Assembly (NCBI RefSeq): GCF_021010565.1
Contig: NZ_JAJNAY010000001.1
Span: forward strand, 2,336,001 to 2,400,000
From: Chryseobacterium turcicum
GTDB lineage: Bacteria > Bacteroidota > Bacteroidia > Flavobacteriales > Weeksellaceae
Direction: 5' to 3'
DNA: 64,000 nt
Part shown: positions 52,344-61,536 of the stretch, in pieces
How positions within the stretch are numbered: position 1 is the first letter of the stretch
Layout of the letters: every line of letters begins with the position of its first letter
The notes under the pieces: generated by a model
Database searches by the model: none
Seen by the model: the letters and a program-made list of their open reading frames with translations, nothing else
What the model was told of the DNA's origin: nothing
Program-made: the position numbers and the translations under genes

Positions 52344-52742
52344 ATGAGTGAACGTTTGGATAAAAAAAGTCCAGAAAGAATGGTACGTTATTTTCGTCAT
52401 TGTATTTTCCAGGGTGACTTACAAGGGGCTTTAAGTTGTTTTGATACTGAAGGAGTCTATATTGAAAGAGATGGTCAAGAAGTTAAAGGCCTAGACAACA
52501 TTGAAAAAGCACTCGAAAGTATATGCGTATGGAAACCAAAAATTAGCAGTGTTAAACATAGAGTAACCATTGTTGACAATCATGCTATCTGGACAGATAA
52601 ATATTTTGTAAAAGCTAAAACTCCTCATGGGGAGCCCATCGAAATGGATGGCGTTACAGCTTGTCTAATGAAGTGTAATATCAAAGGTGATTGGCTATGG
52701 TTGGTTGACAATCCATTTGCTGCAAACGATATAACTAACTAA
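52344..52742 (+). CDS. SnoaL/NTF2-like small protein, 132 aa
   Basis: A single NTF2-like cone: helix MVRYFRHCIFQGDLQGALSC, then GVYIERDGQEVKGLDNIEKAL, and beta strands ending in GDWLWLVDNPFA. These folds serve as small enzymes, often isomerases or hydrolases, or as binding proteins; the polar pocket residues D47 or E48 cannot be judged by eye. It lies 65 bases after the Crp/Fnr gene and nine bases before the SDR gene, so it is probably co-transcribed with the latter. No signal peptide. Confidence 0.72.
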   Translation: MSERLDKKSPERMVRYFRHCIFQGDLQGALSCFDTEGVYIERDGQEVKGLDNIEKALESICVWKPKISSVKHRVTIVDNHAIWTDKYFVKAKTPHGEPIEMDGVTACLMKCNIKGDWLWLVDNPFAANDITN

Positions 52743-52751
52743 AAAATAGAC

Positions 52752-53750
52752 ATGAACAAAAAAATGACATGTTTAGTTACAGGAGCAAATGGTCATCTTG
52801 GCAATAATCTTGTTCGAGCCCTAATAAAAGATAACTATCAAGTAAGAGCAAGTGTGCGAGATCTTAATAATAAGAAACCCTTTGAAGGCTTAAACTGTGA
52901 ATTAGTATATGCAGATTTGCTGAATAAGGAATCTTTGAAAAAAGCGATGAAAGATGTGGCTATTGTATTTCATGTTGCCTCTGTTTTTAAGCATTGGTCA
53001 AATAATCCTCAAAAAGATATTATAGAACCGAATGTGATAGGTACTAAAAATATCATGGAAGCAGCAGCAGCTTGTAATGTAGATAAAGTAATAGTAGTCA
53101 GTTCAATCGCTACGCTTGATCACACCTTAGTACCGATGACGGAAAATACATGGAATCGCTCTTTCCCGAATGCTTATTACCAATCCAAACAAGAGGCTGA
53201 ACAAATGGCTTGGGCAATGGCCAGAGAATTACAAGTAAACCTAATTACTGTACTTCCTTCTTCGATCATTGGAGGGCAAGTATGGAGCAACTTAACCCCT
53301 ACCATGGCATTTTTTGATGGAATACTAAACAATGTATTTCCCATCAATCCTAATTTTTCCTTTAATTATGTAGATGTTACAGATGTAGCCGCAGGAATCA
53401 TTTTAGCCGATAAATATGGGAAAATAGGTGAACGCTATATTTTAGCTACCGAACCGTCAATCACTACTTATGATGTATTTTCTATAGCTCAGGAATTATT
53501 TCCCGAAGTTTTAATTCCACCTAAGCTATCAAAGCCTGAACTGCTTGAGCTGGCTAAACAAATGGAAAGAGAAAGTATGATTACAAAGCTTGCTCCACCA
53601 CTTATGGTGAATACGGTCATGGCATATTATGGAGTTGATTCCCGAGTGAATATTTCAAAAGCACGAACAGAATTAGGTTACAATCCTATATCTCCAGTAG
53701 AAGCCATCAAAAACACATTGTTATATTTAAAACAAAAAATGGATAAATAA
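52752..53750 (+). CDS. NAD(P)-dependent extended SDR, dihydroflavonol-4-reductase-like, 332 aa
   Basis: An extended short-chain dehydrogenase/epimerase. The Rossmann motif is VTGANGHLGNNLVRAL at 9-24, with VRASVRD for the NADP-type ribose phosphate region. SSIATL gives the catalytic Ser/Thr, and AYYQSKQEAEQ gives the Tyr-x3-Lys pair near 151. The overall layout matches dihydroflavonol-4-reductase and 3-beta-hydroxysteroid dehydrogenase relatives, whose bacterial substrates are mostly unknown. It ends the operon started by the Crp/Fnr regulator. Confidence 0.8.
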   Translation: MNKKMTCLVTGANGHLGNNLVRALIKDNYQVRASVRDLNNKKPFEGLNCELVYADLLNKESLKKAMKDVAIVFHVASVFKHWSNNPQKDIIEPNVIGTKNIMEAAAACNVDKVIVVSSIATLDHTLVPMTENTWNRSFPNAYYQSKQEAEQMAWAMARELQVNLITVLPSSIIGGQVWSNLTPTMAFFDGILNNVFPINPNFSFNYVDVTDVAAGIILADKYGKIGERYILATEPSITTYDVFSIAQELFPEVLIPPKLSKPELLELAKQMERESMITKLAPPLMVNTVMAYYGVDSRVNISKARTELGYNPISPVEAIKNTLLYLKQKMDK

Positions 53751-53976
53751 AAACAGTATGCCCAATACTGAAGTATCCTTTAAAATAAGATTATCTGCTT
53801 CAATGATATGCTTGAAGCCGTGTCAATGCCTTTTAATTTTTCAATGAGCGTATCCATTTGTTTTCATATATATAATTGATTTCAAAATATTAAATAGTAT
53901 CACTTTAATTCCTTCAATTTAATCAATCTTTAATATAGGAATATTCTTTATTCATCATTTGAATTTACATAAAAAA

Positions 53977-54008
53977 AGCATCTAACTATGTTCAGATGCT
54001 TAAAAAAA
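53977..54008. terminator. Bidirectional terminator
   Basis: A7 followed by stem AGCATCT/AGATGCT and T/A runs, between convergent units. The remainder of the gap 53751-53976 has no clear gene. Confidence 0.75.
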
Positions 54009-54021
54009 TAACGAAAATCAT

Positions 54022-54549
54022 TTATAACGGCTTAAATGCAATGGCATCCACCTCAATGAGCATGCCATCCAGCGCCAGTTTTGGAACTGGAATTAAAGTA
54101 CTTGCCGGAAATTGATTTTTATCCCATACCTTATGCATTTCTTCTGTCCATATTTTAAGTTTCTCATGATCGTGGTCAACAATCAGTATTGTAATTTTAA
54201 GGACATCATTAGTTGTCAGACCTGATGCTTTAAGAACAGTGTTCAGGTTTTGAAGAGCAGTTTTAACCTGTATTCGGAAGTCCTCCGAAAGCCTATGTTC
54301 TAAACCATCTCCCCCACTTTGCCCGGAGATAAACACTAAACTTCCGTTTCCTGAAGCAGATGTAGAATGGGAAAATACAAATGGTGTGGGGTCGAAAAGC
54401 CCTTTGGGATTGTTGAATTGAATATTTGACATGTCTTTTGGATTTGGTGGATTATTTTCATTTTTAGAACAACCTATCAACAATAAAATAAATAATGGAG
54501 AGATAAGGATATTTTTTTTCTTATCCTTAAAAAGTTTAAAATTAATCAT
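54022..54549 (-). CDS. RidA (YjgF/YER057c/UK114) family lipoprotein, 175 aa
   Basis: I start at the Met of MINFKLFKDKKKN (54549) because a lipoprotein signal follows at once (SPLFILLLIGC, Cys near 22). The rest is a RidA domain: GSLVFISGQSGGD, IQVKTALQNLNTVLKASG, VLKITILIVD and a C-terminal MLIEVDAIAFKPL. RidA deaminates reactive enamine/imine intermediates and is normally cytosolic; here the enzyme is exported and anchored, which is unusual. It overlaps the upstream esterase gene by eight bases, so the two are coupled. The conserved catalytic Arg typical of RidA is not evident. Confidence 0.78.
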   Translation of the reverse strand: MINFKLFKDKKKNILISPLFILLLIGCSKNENNPPNPKDMSNIQFNNPKGLFDPTPFVFSHSTSASGNGSLVFISGQSGGDGLEHRLSEDFRIQVKTALQNLNTVLKASGLTTNDVLKITILIVDHDHEKLKIWTEEMHKVWDKNQFPASTLIPVPKLALDGMLIEVDAIAFKPL

Positions 54550-55333
54550 GGTTTGCAAAGAATTGTTTGATTTGAAATATCTGAGTAACTGCAGTCTTGG
54601 ACCAATAGTTTGCATCATGACCACCGGGACGTTCTTCATAAATATGAGAAATATTCAATTTGATTAATTGCTCGTGAAATTTTCTGTTTTGTGTAATCAA
54701 AGGGTCGCCGGTTCCACAACTGATCAGGATTTTTTGTCGGCTGTCTTTAAGTTTATCTATCTGAGAGATGGCTGTGTAAGAAGACCATTTTTCGGTATTT
54801 TCTCCTAATAATTTAGGGATACCATATTCTCTTCCAAAAGGAACGAAATCTATAACACCACATATGCTTCCAATAGCACCAAAGACATTCTGATGTCTTG
54901 CACCTATATACAGAGTACCGTGCCCGCCCATACTCCAGCCCATTAAAGCAGTTTTAGATTGATCAGAACTATAATTTTTTTGAATAAAACCCGTCAGTTC
55001 TTTGGCAATAAACGTCTCATACATCAAATGGGGACTATCTATATACCAGCTATCATAATTTCCGTCGGGTAGCACGAATATCATCTTCATTTCTTCACTA
55101 AGCTTTACTAAGGAAGGAATATCTTGTATTAATGTTCTTTTCGGATAACCACTATATCCATGTAGTATATAAACCGTTGGCAGTTTTTCATTCTTTTCGT
55201 TTGAGGGGTGCAACACAAGGGTTTTTATTTCCTTGTTCATAGAAGCACTATAAATATTCAGTGAGTCGACTTTTTGGGAAAACATTTTTATTCCAATGCA
55301 GGTAACGACCAATGCAAATAATGACTTTATCAT
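54542..55333 (-). CDS. Exported esterase family protein (alpha/beta hydrolase, esterase D-like), 263 aa
   Basis: Signal peptide MIKSLFALVVTCIGIKMFSQ; start taken at 55333 since the frame from 55357 adds an 8-residue leader before it. The nucleophile is S134 in MGWSMGGHG, with the oxyanion HGYSG at 59-63, an acidic residue in CGTGDPL and H in RPGGHDANYW. This fits the PF00756 esterase group (feruloyl/acetyl esterases, siderophore esterases). The stop overlaps the start of the RidA-type gene by eight bases. A Crp/Fnr gene diverges upstream. Confidence 0.83.
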   Translation of the reverse strand: MIKSLFALVVTCIGIKMFSQKVDSLNIYSASMNKEIKTLVLHPSNEKNEKLPTVYILHGYSGYPKRTLIQDIPSLVKLSEEMKMIFVLPDGNYDSWYIDSPHLMYETFIAKELTGFIQKNYSSDQSKTALMGWSMGGHGTLYIGARHQNVFGAIGSICGVIDFVPFGREYGIPKLLGENTEKWSSYTAISQIDKLKDSRQKILISCGTGDPLITQNRKFHEQLIKLNISHIYEERPGGHDANYWSKTAVTQIFQIKQFFANHD

Positions 55334-55469
55334 TGTAATTGATTTTTGTAGGAGCAAAGTTAAAAGTCCAGATCCTCAAAAATCTTTACATATGTTGAGG
55401 GAATGAGAAAATAATTCAATTTCTGAAAATTCGTATCACCTTCTTTCTGATTTAACTTATCTTTATACA

Positions 55470-56039
55470 ATGACAGAATTTTGGGAATTTATAAATAATT
55501 ATTCTTCGATCTCTGAGGAATCTAAAAAGGCTTGGTTTGCTTTGTTAAAAACGTCTGAAATAGCCAAGGGAAATCTTTTATTGGAACAGGGCACAATTCC
55601 GAAGAACATCAACTTTATATCTAAAGGACTGCTTTCGTATTATTATCTTAGTGAAAAAGGTGAAAAAATAATCAAAATATTTTTTCCAGAAAACTCCCTT
55701 GTTGCTTCTACAAGCGCATTGTTAAAGCAGGAACCTGGATTTTTCTCCATTGAGGCACTGGAAGATACGGAAGTCATCAGCTATTCTTTCAGGGATTTCA
55801 AAAAGCTTACAACAAAGCATAATGATATCGCTACTTTCTACATCACCTATCTGGAACGTCATTGGGTCGTTGAAAAAGAATTTGCCGAAATCACACTAAA
55901 ATCTGCTACGGCAAAACAAAGATATTTAGAATTTGAGAAGAAATATCCTGAGCTAATTGTGCGCTTAAAGCTTCATCAAATAGCCTCCTATCTGGCAATT
56001 ACTCCTACTCAACTGAGCAGAATAAGAGCGGAGCTTTAG
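55470..56039 (+). CDS. Crp/Fnr-type transcriptional regulator, 189 aa
   Basis: N-terminal cNMP-fold (LLLEQGTIPKNINFISKGLLSYY, then FFPENSLVASTSALL) without a cAMP cassette, and a C-terminal helix-turn-helix LHQIASYLAITPTQLSRIRAEL at 168-189, with no tail after it. Similar to the regulator at 51712 in length and layout, although the sequences have diverged. It faces the esterase-RidA pair across 136 bases and may control it. Confidence 0.8.
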   Translation: MTEFWEFINNYSSISEESKKAWFALLKTSEIAKGNLLLEQGTIPKNINFISKGLLSYYYLSEKGEKIIKIFFPENSLVASTSALLKQEPGFFSIEALEDTEVISYSFRDFKKLTTKHNDIATFYITYLERHWVVEKEFAEITLKSATAKQRYLEFEKKYPELIVRLKLHQIASYLAITPTQLSRIRAEL

Positions 56040-56158
56040 TAATTCTATCGACATACATAAAGAATTTTATATTTTTTACGATTTATAATAAATTGATCTA
56101 AAGGCTATTATTATCATAATTTAAAAAAAACGATGAACATATAATCAAGTACTCTGCA

Positions 56159-56520
56159 CTAAAAAGTATAGAAATTAACACCAGCTTCTCCTATTCTTTT
56201 TAGAGATTTTATATAATTCATTTCTTCACCATCAAAATGTTCCCTGAAAAAACCGACTACATCGATAAATCGTGAAATAGATCTTTTACAATGTCCTTTT
56301 TTAATTTCGTTTACAATATTTTATTTCATCATTCATACTCTGACCACCGCGTATATCTGTTTTTCCATCATATAGCTTTTTAGATATAAGCCTTCATTAC
56401 GTTTTACGTCATTTAAGGGCTTTTTTTGAATTATTAAAACAATTAGTAATTTTCAGTAATATATCCTTGAAATTTAAGCCTAAGAAACTTAAAAAGTTGT
56501 TATAGGAATACGTATTAGAA
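56159..56520 (-). pseudogene. Decayed minus-strand gene with at least three frameshifts
   Basis: The gap 56040-56787 is mostly this relic. Pieces in order are FLGLNFKDILLKITNCFNN, then ALNDVKRNEGLYLK, then KLYDGKTDIRGGQSMNDEIK, and finally a 55-codon open stretch that includes ISRFIDVVGFFREHFDGEE and ends GEAGVNFYTF before the stop at 56159. The pieces lie in different frames but adjoin without gaps, as expected for small indels. No start codon and no recognised family. Confidence 0.6.
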
Positions 56521-56735
56521 TACAATTATCAAAATTGTTAATTCTTTAAAAACCAATAAGACAAACAATTGACAGAAACTTAAAATTTTTGCTAAGGTTT
56601 TGGAATTTCTAACTCCGAATACACATAATTCCCCGCCTCAACAACGGAATACATTGCTTTAAAAAATCGGGTAATCCTTAATACCAGCTGTACTTTGAAA
56701 GTTGCCCATGATTAAATCAAAAATAAATTAACAAA

Positions 56736-56762
56736 AAAGACTACCCGATGTGGGTAGTCTTT
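56736..56762 (-). terminator. Terminator of the surface operon
   Basis: AAAGACTACCC/GGGTAGTCTTT stem with loop GATGT, running into a T-rich tail on the minus strand, 26 bases past the last stop. Confidence 0.85.
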
Positions 56763-56787
56763 ATTATCATTGTTGTGTTTTTAGAAT

Positions 56788-57321
56788 CTATGGTGCCCAG
56801 AAAGTCCATTTACTTCCGTTGAAAACAGCTAATCTTTTGTTGGTCCCTTTGATGTAAACCATCATTCCTGGAGCAGGGTTGATAACAGCATCTGTACTGG
56901 TTACCTGTGGTAAAATCATCGCTTTATTAGAAGATTCTAAAACCAGAAGTCCTGTTGCAGAAGTCTGATCTGATCCTATAATCGTTCCTATTGTATTGCT
57001 CTCAGCTACTATAGGTTGTTTTGTAAGTGCCGAACTTATATCTGCTTCATTCCCGCTACTTAAATCTTTCCAAGTGCCATTGTAATATTTTACTTTAGCC
57101 CTAGTCGGATCTGTTGCGTCTACCATAATAGTTCCTTCTGTAGGAGCAACAGGCATGGTACGCAGATAAGGAAGTACAATCCCTCTGTCATTAGTATTGG
57201 CAAACTCCAGTAAAACCGAAGTTTTATCTGTAGCTGTTCCGATACCGTTCCCGATGATGACTTGCGAAAAAACCACTCCGGAAATCATTAAACATAATGA
57301 TGATATGATTATTTTTTTCAT
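56788..57321 (-). CDS. Exported protein with G-M-M-V-Y-type repeats, 177 aa
   Basis: Signal peptide ending GVVFSQ (residue 20). Two similar strand blocks follow: EGTIMVDATDPTRAKVKYYN with GTWKDL near 65-90, and PGMMVYIKGTNKRLAVFNG with SKWTFWAP at the C-terminus. The last gene of the operon therefore repeats the motif found at the end of the large surface protein before it (EGMMVYDTTDKCLKIYTG). No enzymatic motif is seen. A structural role on the surface or in a fibre is likely. Confidence 0.7.
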   Translation of the reverse strand: MKKIIISSLCLMISGVVFSQVIIGNGIGTATDKTSVLLEFANTNDRGIVLPYLRTMPVAPTEGTIMVDATDPTRAKVKYYNGTWKDLSSGNEADISSALTKQPIVAESNTIGTIIGSDQTSATGLLVLESSNKAMILPQVTSTDAVINPAPGMMVYIKGTNKRLAVFNGSKWTFWAP

Positions 57322-57419
57322 TTTAATATAATTTTGAAATTAAAAAATAAGTTCTAAGGTCCATTAATGATATTTAAGCATCAATCAACGATTAGAATAC
57401 TTTTAAAAACCTAGAATAA

Positions 57420-60400
57420 TTATGGGCAAGCAGGTGTACTAAAACATTTCCACTCTGTACCTGTATAGATTTTCAGACATTTGTCTGTGGTGTCATATAC
57501 CATCATTCCTTCCTGTGGTTTTGTGATATTCCCCAAGTTAGCCTTCGCTATTCTGGTCGGCACGAAACCTTGATTATTAGACTCCAAAGCCATAAACCCT
57601 CCTTTTCTTACCATTGGCCAATTATCAGCATCTTGAGCACTCGCTCTTTTCAGTAAGGTGATTCCTACTTTGGTATCTTGAGCACTTCCAGCGGTAACTG
57701 CTGGGTTGTAGCAAAGAAATTCAGTGATAGGCGAACTAGGACAATGGGCAGCGTCGTTAATTGATGAAGAAGGTGAATCTGACACCTTAGTTCTAGTACC
57801 CGTTACAATATCAAATTTATAAAAGCCTCCTGAGTTTAGAAAACCATAGATTTCTCCATTAGCACCAATCATTCCTCCAAAAGAACGGAGTACCGGGTCT
57901 GCAGCACCAATAGTGGTCACTGTACCCGTTAAACTTACTTTAATTAACATCCCGTTTTGAGCAGCTCCGATATTATCTAATACAGCATACAGATGGTTGT
58001 CATTTTTATTAAATGCAAAATCTAAAACTGTAATATTATTATCTAATGTTATAGGAGTAGCTGTTTTTGTACTTACATTAATTTTATAGAGTATGTTTCC
58101 GACTACATTTATCTTTATATATAAATTACCAGCCAAATCAAATTCACCCGCATTATACTCTACATTGATTGGTAAACCTAACACAGTACCTAAATTAATA
58201 AATGAACCATCAGCGCCAAATTTTATAAGCTCACCGGTATTGTTTTTAATACCATAAATATGATTATCTATCGCATTATATCCTATCGCATTAAAATTAA
58301 TCGCCGAATTAGCCCCCACCGGAGAAAACTGTAAATTGGCTAGATTGGTTGTATTAACTAAATTCAGTTGTGTGGGATTGTTTTGAGACAAATACATGTT
58401 TTCATTACAAGCAAAAGGATTGCTGAAATACGTGACAACAACAGATTTAATGTTATTACAAGCTGTAGACAATCCGTTATTTGCACATTCATAGAAAGGA
58501 TCTGTTGGAGGAGTGTTTACATCTGGATTGGTTGCATCCGGGTCAGTAACATCATTAGGTCTCAATATGGTCGCTGTAAAATTATTGTTTCCGTTGGCAG
58601 GAGTTACTACTGTATTTACTTTTACAGGAAAAGAATAAGTAATCTCACAACCATTAGGCAAAGCTAATTTTGAAGAATAAATCCTGGTTGTCGCATTGTA
58701 AGTAATTCCTAGATTTTCACTACCACAAGTGTTACCTGTAAAAACAGGGGTTCCGTTTGCTTCGAAGCCGGCAGGAAGTATGAAACTAAATGGCGCTCCA
58801 GTAACACCGTCTGGGCCGTCGTTCTTTACTTTAACTTCAATATTAAAAGTATCTCCTGCTGATAAATTGCTTTTATCAGTAGTAATTGATGAGACTTTAA
58901 GGTCTGCCACTTTAATATTGACACTGGTGGTTTTAGTAACTGTTGAACCTTGAACAAAAGACCAAGTATCCATTGATTTTTCATTACCAAAACTATAACT
59001 ACCTTTTCCACCGTTACCAGATCCTGACGAAGCGCTGTACGTTCCCCATTTGTGCCCATTGGCAAGAGTGGTACCAATAGTGGTACCACTGCTTAATCCT
59101 GTTAAATTGGTAAGAGGACTAGACTTTTCTCCTGCTAGACCTGTTAAAATTAAAGAATCGTCCCAATACACAACATCAGATTCTACAGAAAGATCTGCTC
59201 TTAGTAATTCAATAATGATACCTTTTGGGTTAATTTCCATATCGATATAAGGGAAATGAACTTCTCCACCTTTCAAGGTAACACTTACTTTAACGGGGAT
59301 ATTGCCTGTAATGGGCAGGTTATTTCCAGCACCGTCTTTTCCATTCCAAAAAACAGTATTAATCCCCATTTCAGAGTCTCCTGTTAATGTTCTTGAAGGA
59401 AAAACTACCCCTGGATCATCGCTTTCAATAAGAACGACATAAGTACCATGAGAATCTGAATCAAAAGCAATATTGCCTCCTTTTTCTCCCATTTGTCCTG
59501 CCGTACCATCTACACCCGAAAATGTAATATTACTAGCAGTAGCGGTTGATCTGGGAGATTTAAGCCACGTAGAAACACCTCCTGGCACTGCTTTGCTATT
59601 GGAAGATATAGGTAAATCCGTTGATGGTAAATTATAAAACAATTTATGAGTCAATCCCTTAGGACCATCTGGATCTCTTGGATCTTGACCTTGTGTAGCA
59701 GTAATGGTTGAAGTAGTTAAACTTTTATAGGTTTGTTTATTAGCACTGTCTACAAAACCTTTAGAATTAACATACGAAATAAAACCAACCCCATTAGAGC
59801 CATTGTTATTTACATGGTATATATATCCGTCTTTGGTTAATACATAGTTTTTACCATAAAAAGATTTAGCTTCTGTAAAGCTAGCATTAATTATAAAATT
59901 AAACTGGTTGGTATACACTCTCCCATTTACCCATGCGTTATTAGCAGAATTTCTAACCGACACGTCCCATGCTGCGATACTTGCAGTGGTACCGGCATTA
60001 TTATTTGCTTGAGACCAACTGCCTGTCGCAGCCATATCAACTTGAGGAGTATCTGATGCGGTAATACCTCCTGGTGCAATAAATTCAATTTTCCAAATAC
60101 CCACTTGGTCATTCGTAGCTAATCTGTTAAAAGTGGAATACGCATCACCAACGGTAGCACCTGTTGAACTAGGGCCAGCAACCTCTGCAATTCGATTCGG
60201 AATTTGACCTGTTGTATTGGCCCCACTTGTATATACTGTACCATCTGGTGCGGTAAGTCTTATTCTACCATTTCTTACTCCTTGGGCGCTAGAAGCAGCA
60301 TGAATTGTTTCACCGCTTTTCACATACGCATAATGTATTCCAAGATTACCATAGGGATAACTAGCTGTATTCACTCCTGTTCCACTCACCAAAAATGCTC

Positions 60401-60503
60401 GGTTTCCTACTGCATCACTTGGGTATAGATCTTTTGACCCTTCTGCATAACCATAGCTTAATCCTAAAAATAAAAAAACTAAGCTGTATAAAAATTTGTT
60501 CAT
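57420..60503 (-). CDS. Large exported surface protein with DUF11 and beta-propeller-like regions, 1027 aa
   Basis: Starts at MNKFLYSLVFLFLGL (60503), just four to five bases after the previous gene; the frame runs longer to 60551 but that part overlaps it. After the signal (GYAEGS) come a 500-residue region of IgG-like beta blocks, a DUF11 domain (about 540-640; AGDTFNIEVKVKNDGPDGVTG), a propeller-like part (about 700-920; IYGIKNNTGELIKF, DNHLYAVLDN) and the closing EGMMVYDTTDKCLKIYTG with EWKCF. There is no T9SS domain of the usual FPNP type. Function unknown; adhesion is possible. Confidence 0.75.
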   Translation of the reverse strand: MNKFLYSLVFLFLGLSYGYAEGSKDLYPSDAVGNRAFLVSGTGVNTASYPYGNLGIHYAYVKSGETIHAASSAQGVRNGRIRLTAPDGTVYTSGANTTGQIPNRIAEVAGPSSTGATVGDAYSTFNRLATNDQVGIWKIEFIAPGGITASDTPQVDMAATGSWSQANNNAGTTASIAAWDVSVRNSANNAWVNGRVYTNQFNFIINASFTEAKSFYGKNYVLTKDGYIYHVNNNGSNGVGFISYVNSKGFVDSANKQTYKSLTTSTITATQGQDPRDPDGPKGLTHKLFYNLPSTDLPISSNSKAVPGGVSTWLKSPRSTATASNITFSGVDGTAGQMGEKGGNIAFDSDSHGTYVVLIESDDPGVVFPSRTLTGDSEMGINTVFWNGKDGAGNNLPITGNIPVKVSVTLKGGEVHFPYIDMEINPKGIIIELLRADLSVESDVVYWDDSLILTGLAGEKSSPLTNLTGLSSGTTIGTTLANGHKWGTYSASSGSGNGGKGSYSFGNEKSMDTWSFVQGSTVTKTTSVNIKVADLKVSSITTDKSNLSAGDTFNIEVKVKNDGPDGVTGAPFSFILPAGFEANGTPVFTGNTCGSENLGITYNATTRIYSSKLALPNGCEITYSFPVKVNTVVTPANGNNNFTATILRPNDVTDPDATNPDVNTPPTDPFYECANNGLSTACNNIKSVVVTYFSNPFACNENMYLSQNNPTQLNLVNTTNLANLQFSPVGANSAINFNAIGYNAIDNHIYGIKNNTGELIKFGADGSFINLGTVLGLPINVEYNAGEFDLAGNLYIKINVVGNILYKINVSTKTATPITLDNNITVLDFAFNKNDNHLYAVLDNIGAAQNGMLIKVSLTGTVTTIGAADPVLRSFGGMIGANGEIYGFLNSGGFYKFDIVTGTRTKVSDSPSSSINDAAHCPSSPITEFLCYNPAVTAGSAQDTKVGITLLKRASAQDADNWPMVRKGGFMALESNNQGFVPTRIAKANLGNITKPQEGMMVYDTTDKCLKIYTGTEWKCFSTPACP

Positions 60504-60508
60504 TAAAA

Positions 60509-61171
60509 TTATGTTAAAATTGAAATTTGTTTTATTTTCTGATTTAAACATAATGAAGGAGGGCCTCTATCTTTAAGATTAATAAATATTTCATGAATAA
60601 TAACGCATTGTTCTCTGGTGGGAATTTTGCGTTTTACACAAAAAGAAGATAACAAAAACTTAGATTCAATGACGAGATAAGCTTTTTGTATTTCTTGAGA
60701 TCTAGTAAGGATTAAAGAATTTTTTTCTTGAGATCTGGTAAAAAAGCCACTAGATTCAGACTCTTTAACGAGCCGTAATTCTTCTTTTTTAGGGCCATTT
60801 TTTTTAGAAACTTTTGAGAGTGTATTTTGTTTTACAGCCTTCGCTGGAGTTTTTGTATATTTTGTCTTATGTTTTTCATGCTTAAACTTACCATTTTTAA
60901 GCTCTTGAGCATTGATAATTGTGGCACCGTTGCTTACAAATACAGAGATGCTATCTTGTTTATTAGAGACATAAACACCTAACCCAACAGTCTGTGTACC
61001 AGTTGAAATATGTATTGTGGGAGTTTGTGCAAAAATAGGGATTGAGACCCACAACAGAAAAATACACCCCAAAAAAGTGAGCTGCTGTGTGTTTATTTTT
61101 TTAAATAATAAGGAAGAAAGGTTTTTTTTGGCCAAATTAGCTTGTTTGTCCGCTACTGAAAATTTTTGCAA
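60509..61171 (-). CDS. Exported or membrane-anchored protein of unknown function, 220 aa
   Basis: First gene of the surface operon. A long N-terminal leader leads to one hydrophobic segment (LTFLGCIFLLWVSIPIFAQ, about 33-49), probably a signal peptide. The next 40 residues (IHISTGTQTVGLGVYVSNKQ) are beta-like, then a very basic stretch rich in Lys/His. TRSQEKNSLI is followed by TRSQEIQKAY, a short internal repeat. There is no Met at all in the sequence: the frame opens with TTG at 61171, so the true start is uncertain. Confidence 0.55.
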   Translation of the reverse strand: MQKFSVADKQANLAKKNLSSLLFKKINTQQLTFLGCIFLLWVSIPIFAQTPTIHISTGTQTVGLGVYVSNKQDSISVFVSNGATIINAQELKNGKFKHEKHKTKYTKTPAKAVKQNTLSKVSKKNGPKKEELRLVKESESSGFFTRSQEKNSLILTRSQEIQKAYLVIESKFLLSSFCVKRKIPTREQCVIIHEIFINLKDRGPPSLCLNQKIKQISILT

Positions 61172-61191
61172 TATTACAAAATATTAATTTA

Positions 61192-61220
61192 TTTTTTTAT
61201 CACTATTTATTGATAAAAAA
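61192..61220. promoter_or_regulatory. Hairpin upstream of the surface operon
   Basis: TTTTTTATCA (61193-61202) pairs with TGATAAAAAA (61211-61220) around a short loop, about 20 bases before the first gene. It could be a terminator-like leader element or a binding site. Confidence 0.4.
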
Positions 61221-61536
61221 CAAGCAATAAAGGACATTAATCTTATTATTCATAAGTATTACAACATTTTTAATTTGATTAATTATCACAACAATAAGAA
61301 TATTAATAAAACAATAAAACATTTCATATAAATAAGTTTTATTAATCTATAGAAAAAAACTGATGCTTATCGTAAAAATGAAAAATTGTGAATTTCTGAC
61401 CCTGAATTTTTAAACATTGGCTTTACAGATTAAGACAGTATTTAAAGAATATTTTGCGACTTAGCGATGGTCAACTTTTTAGTTTAAATAGATTTAGAAT
61501 TAAGTATAGCACCTGAGGGGTCAAATTACTATTATT

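Noticed and set aside
53780..53857. 25-codon minus-strand frame MDTLIEKLKGIDTASSISLK
   Set aside because: Could be a tiny gene or a relic, but too short and without family or context to support it.
58368..59250. Several plus-strand frames inside the large surface gene
   Set aside because: They arise from Thr/Val/Asn-rich codons on the other strand and none has family features.
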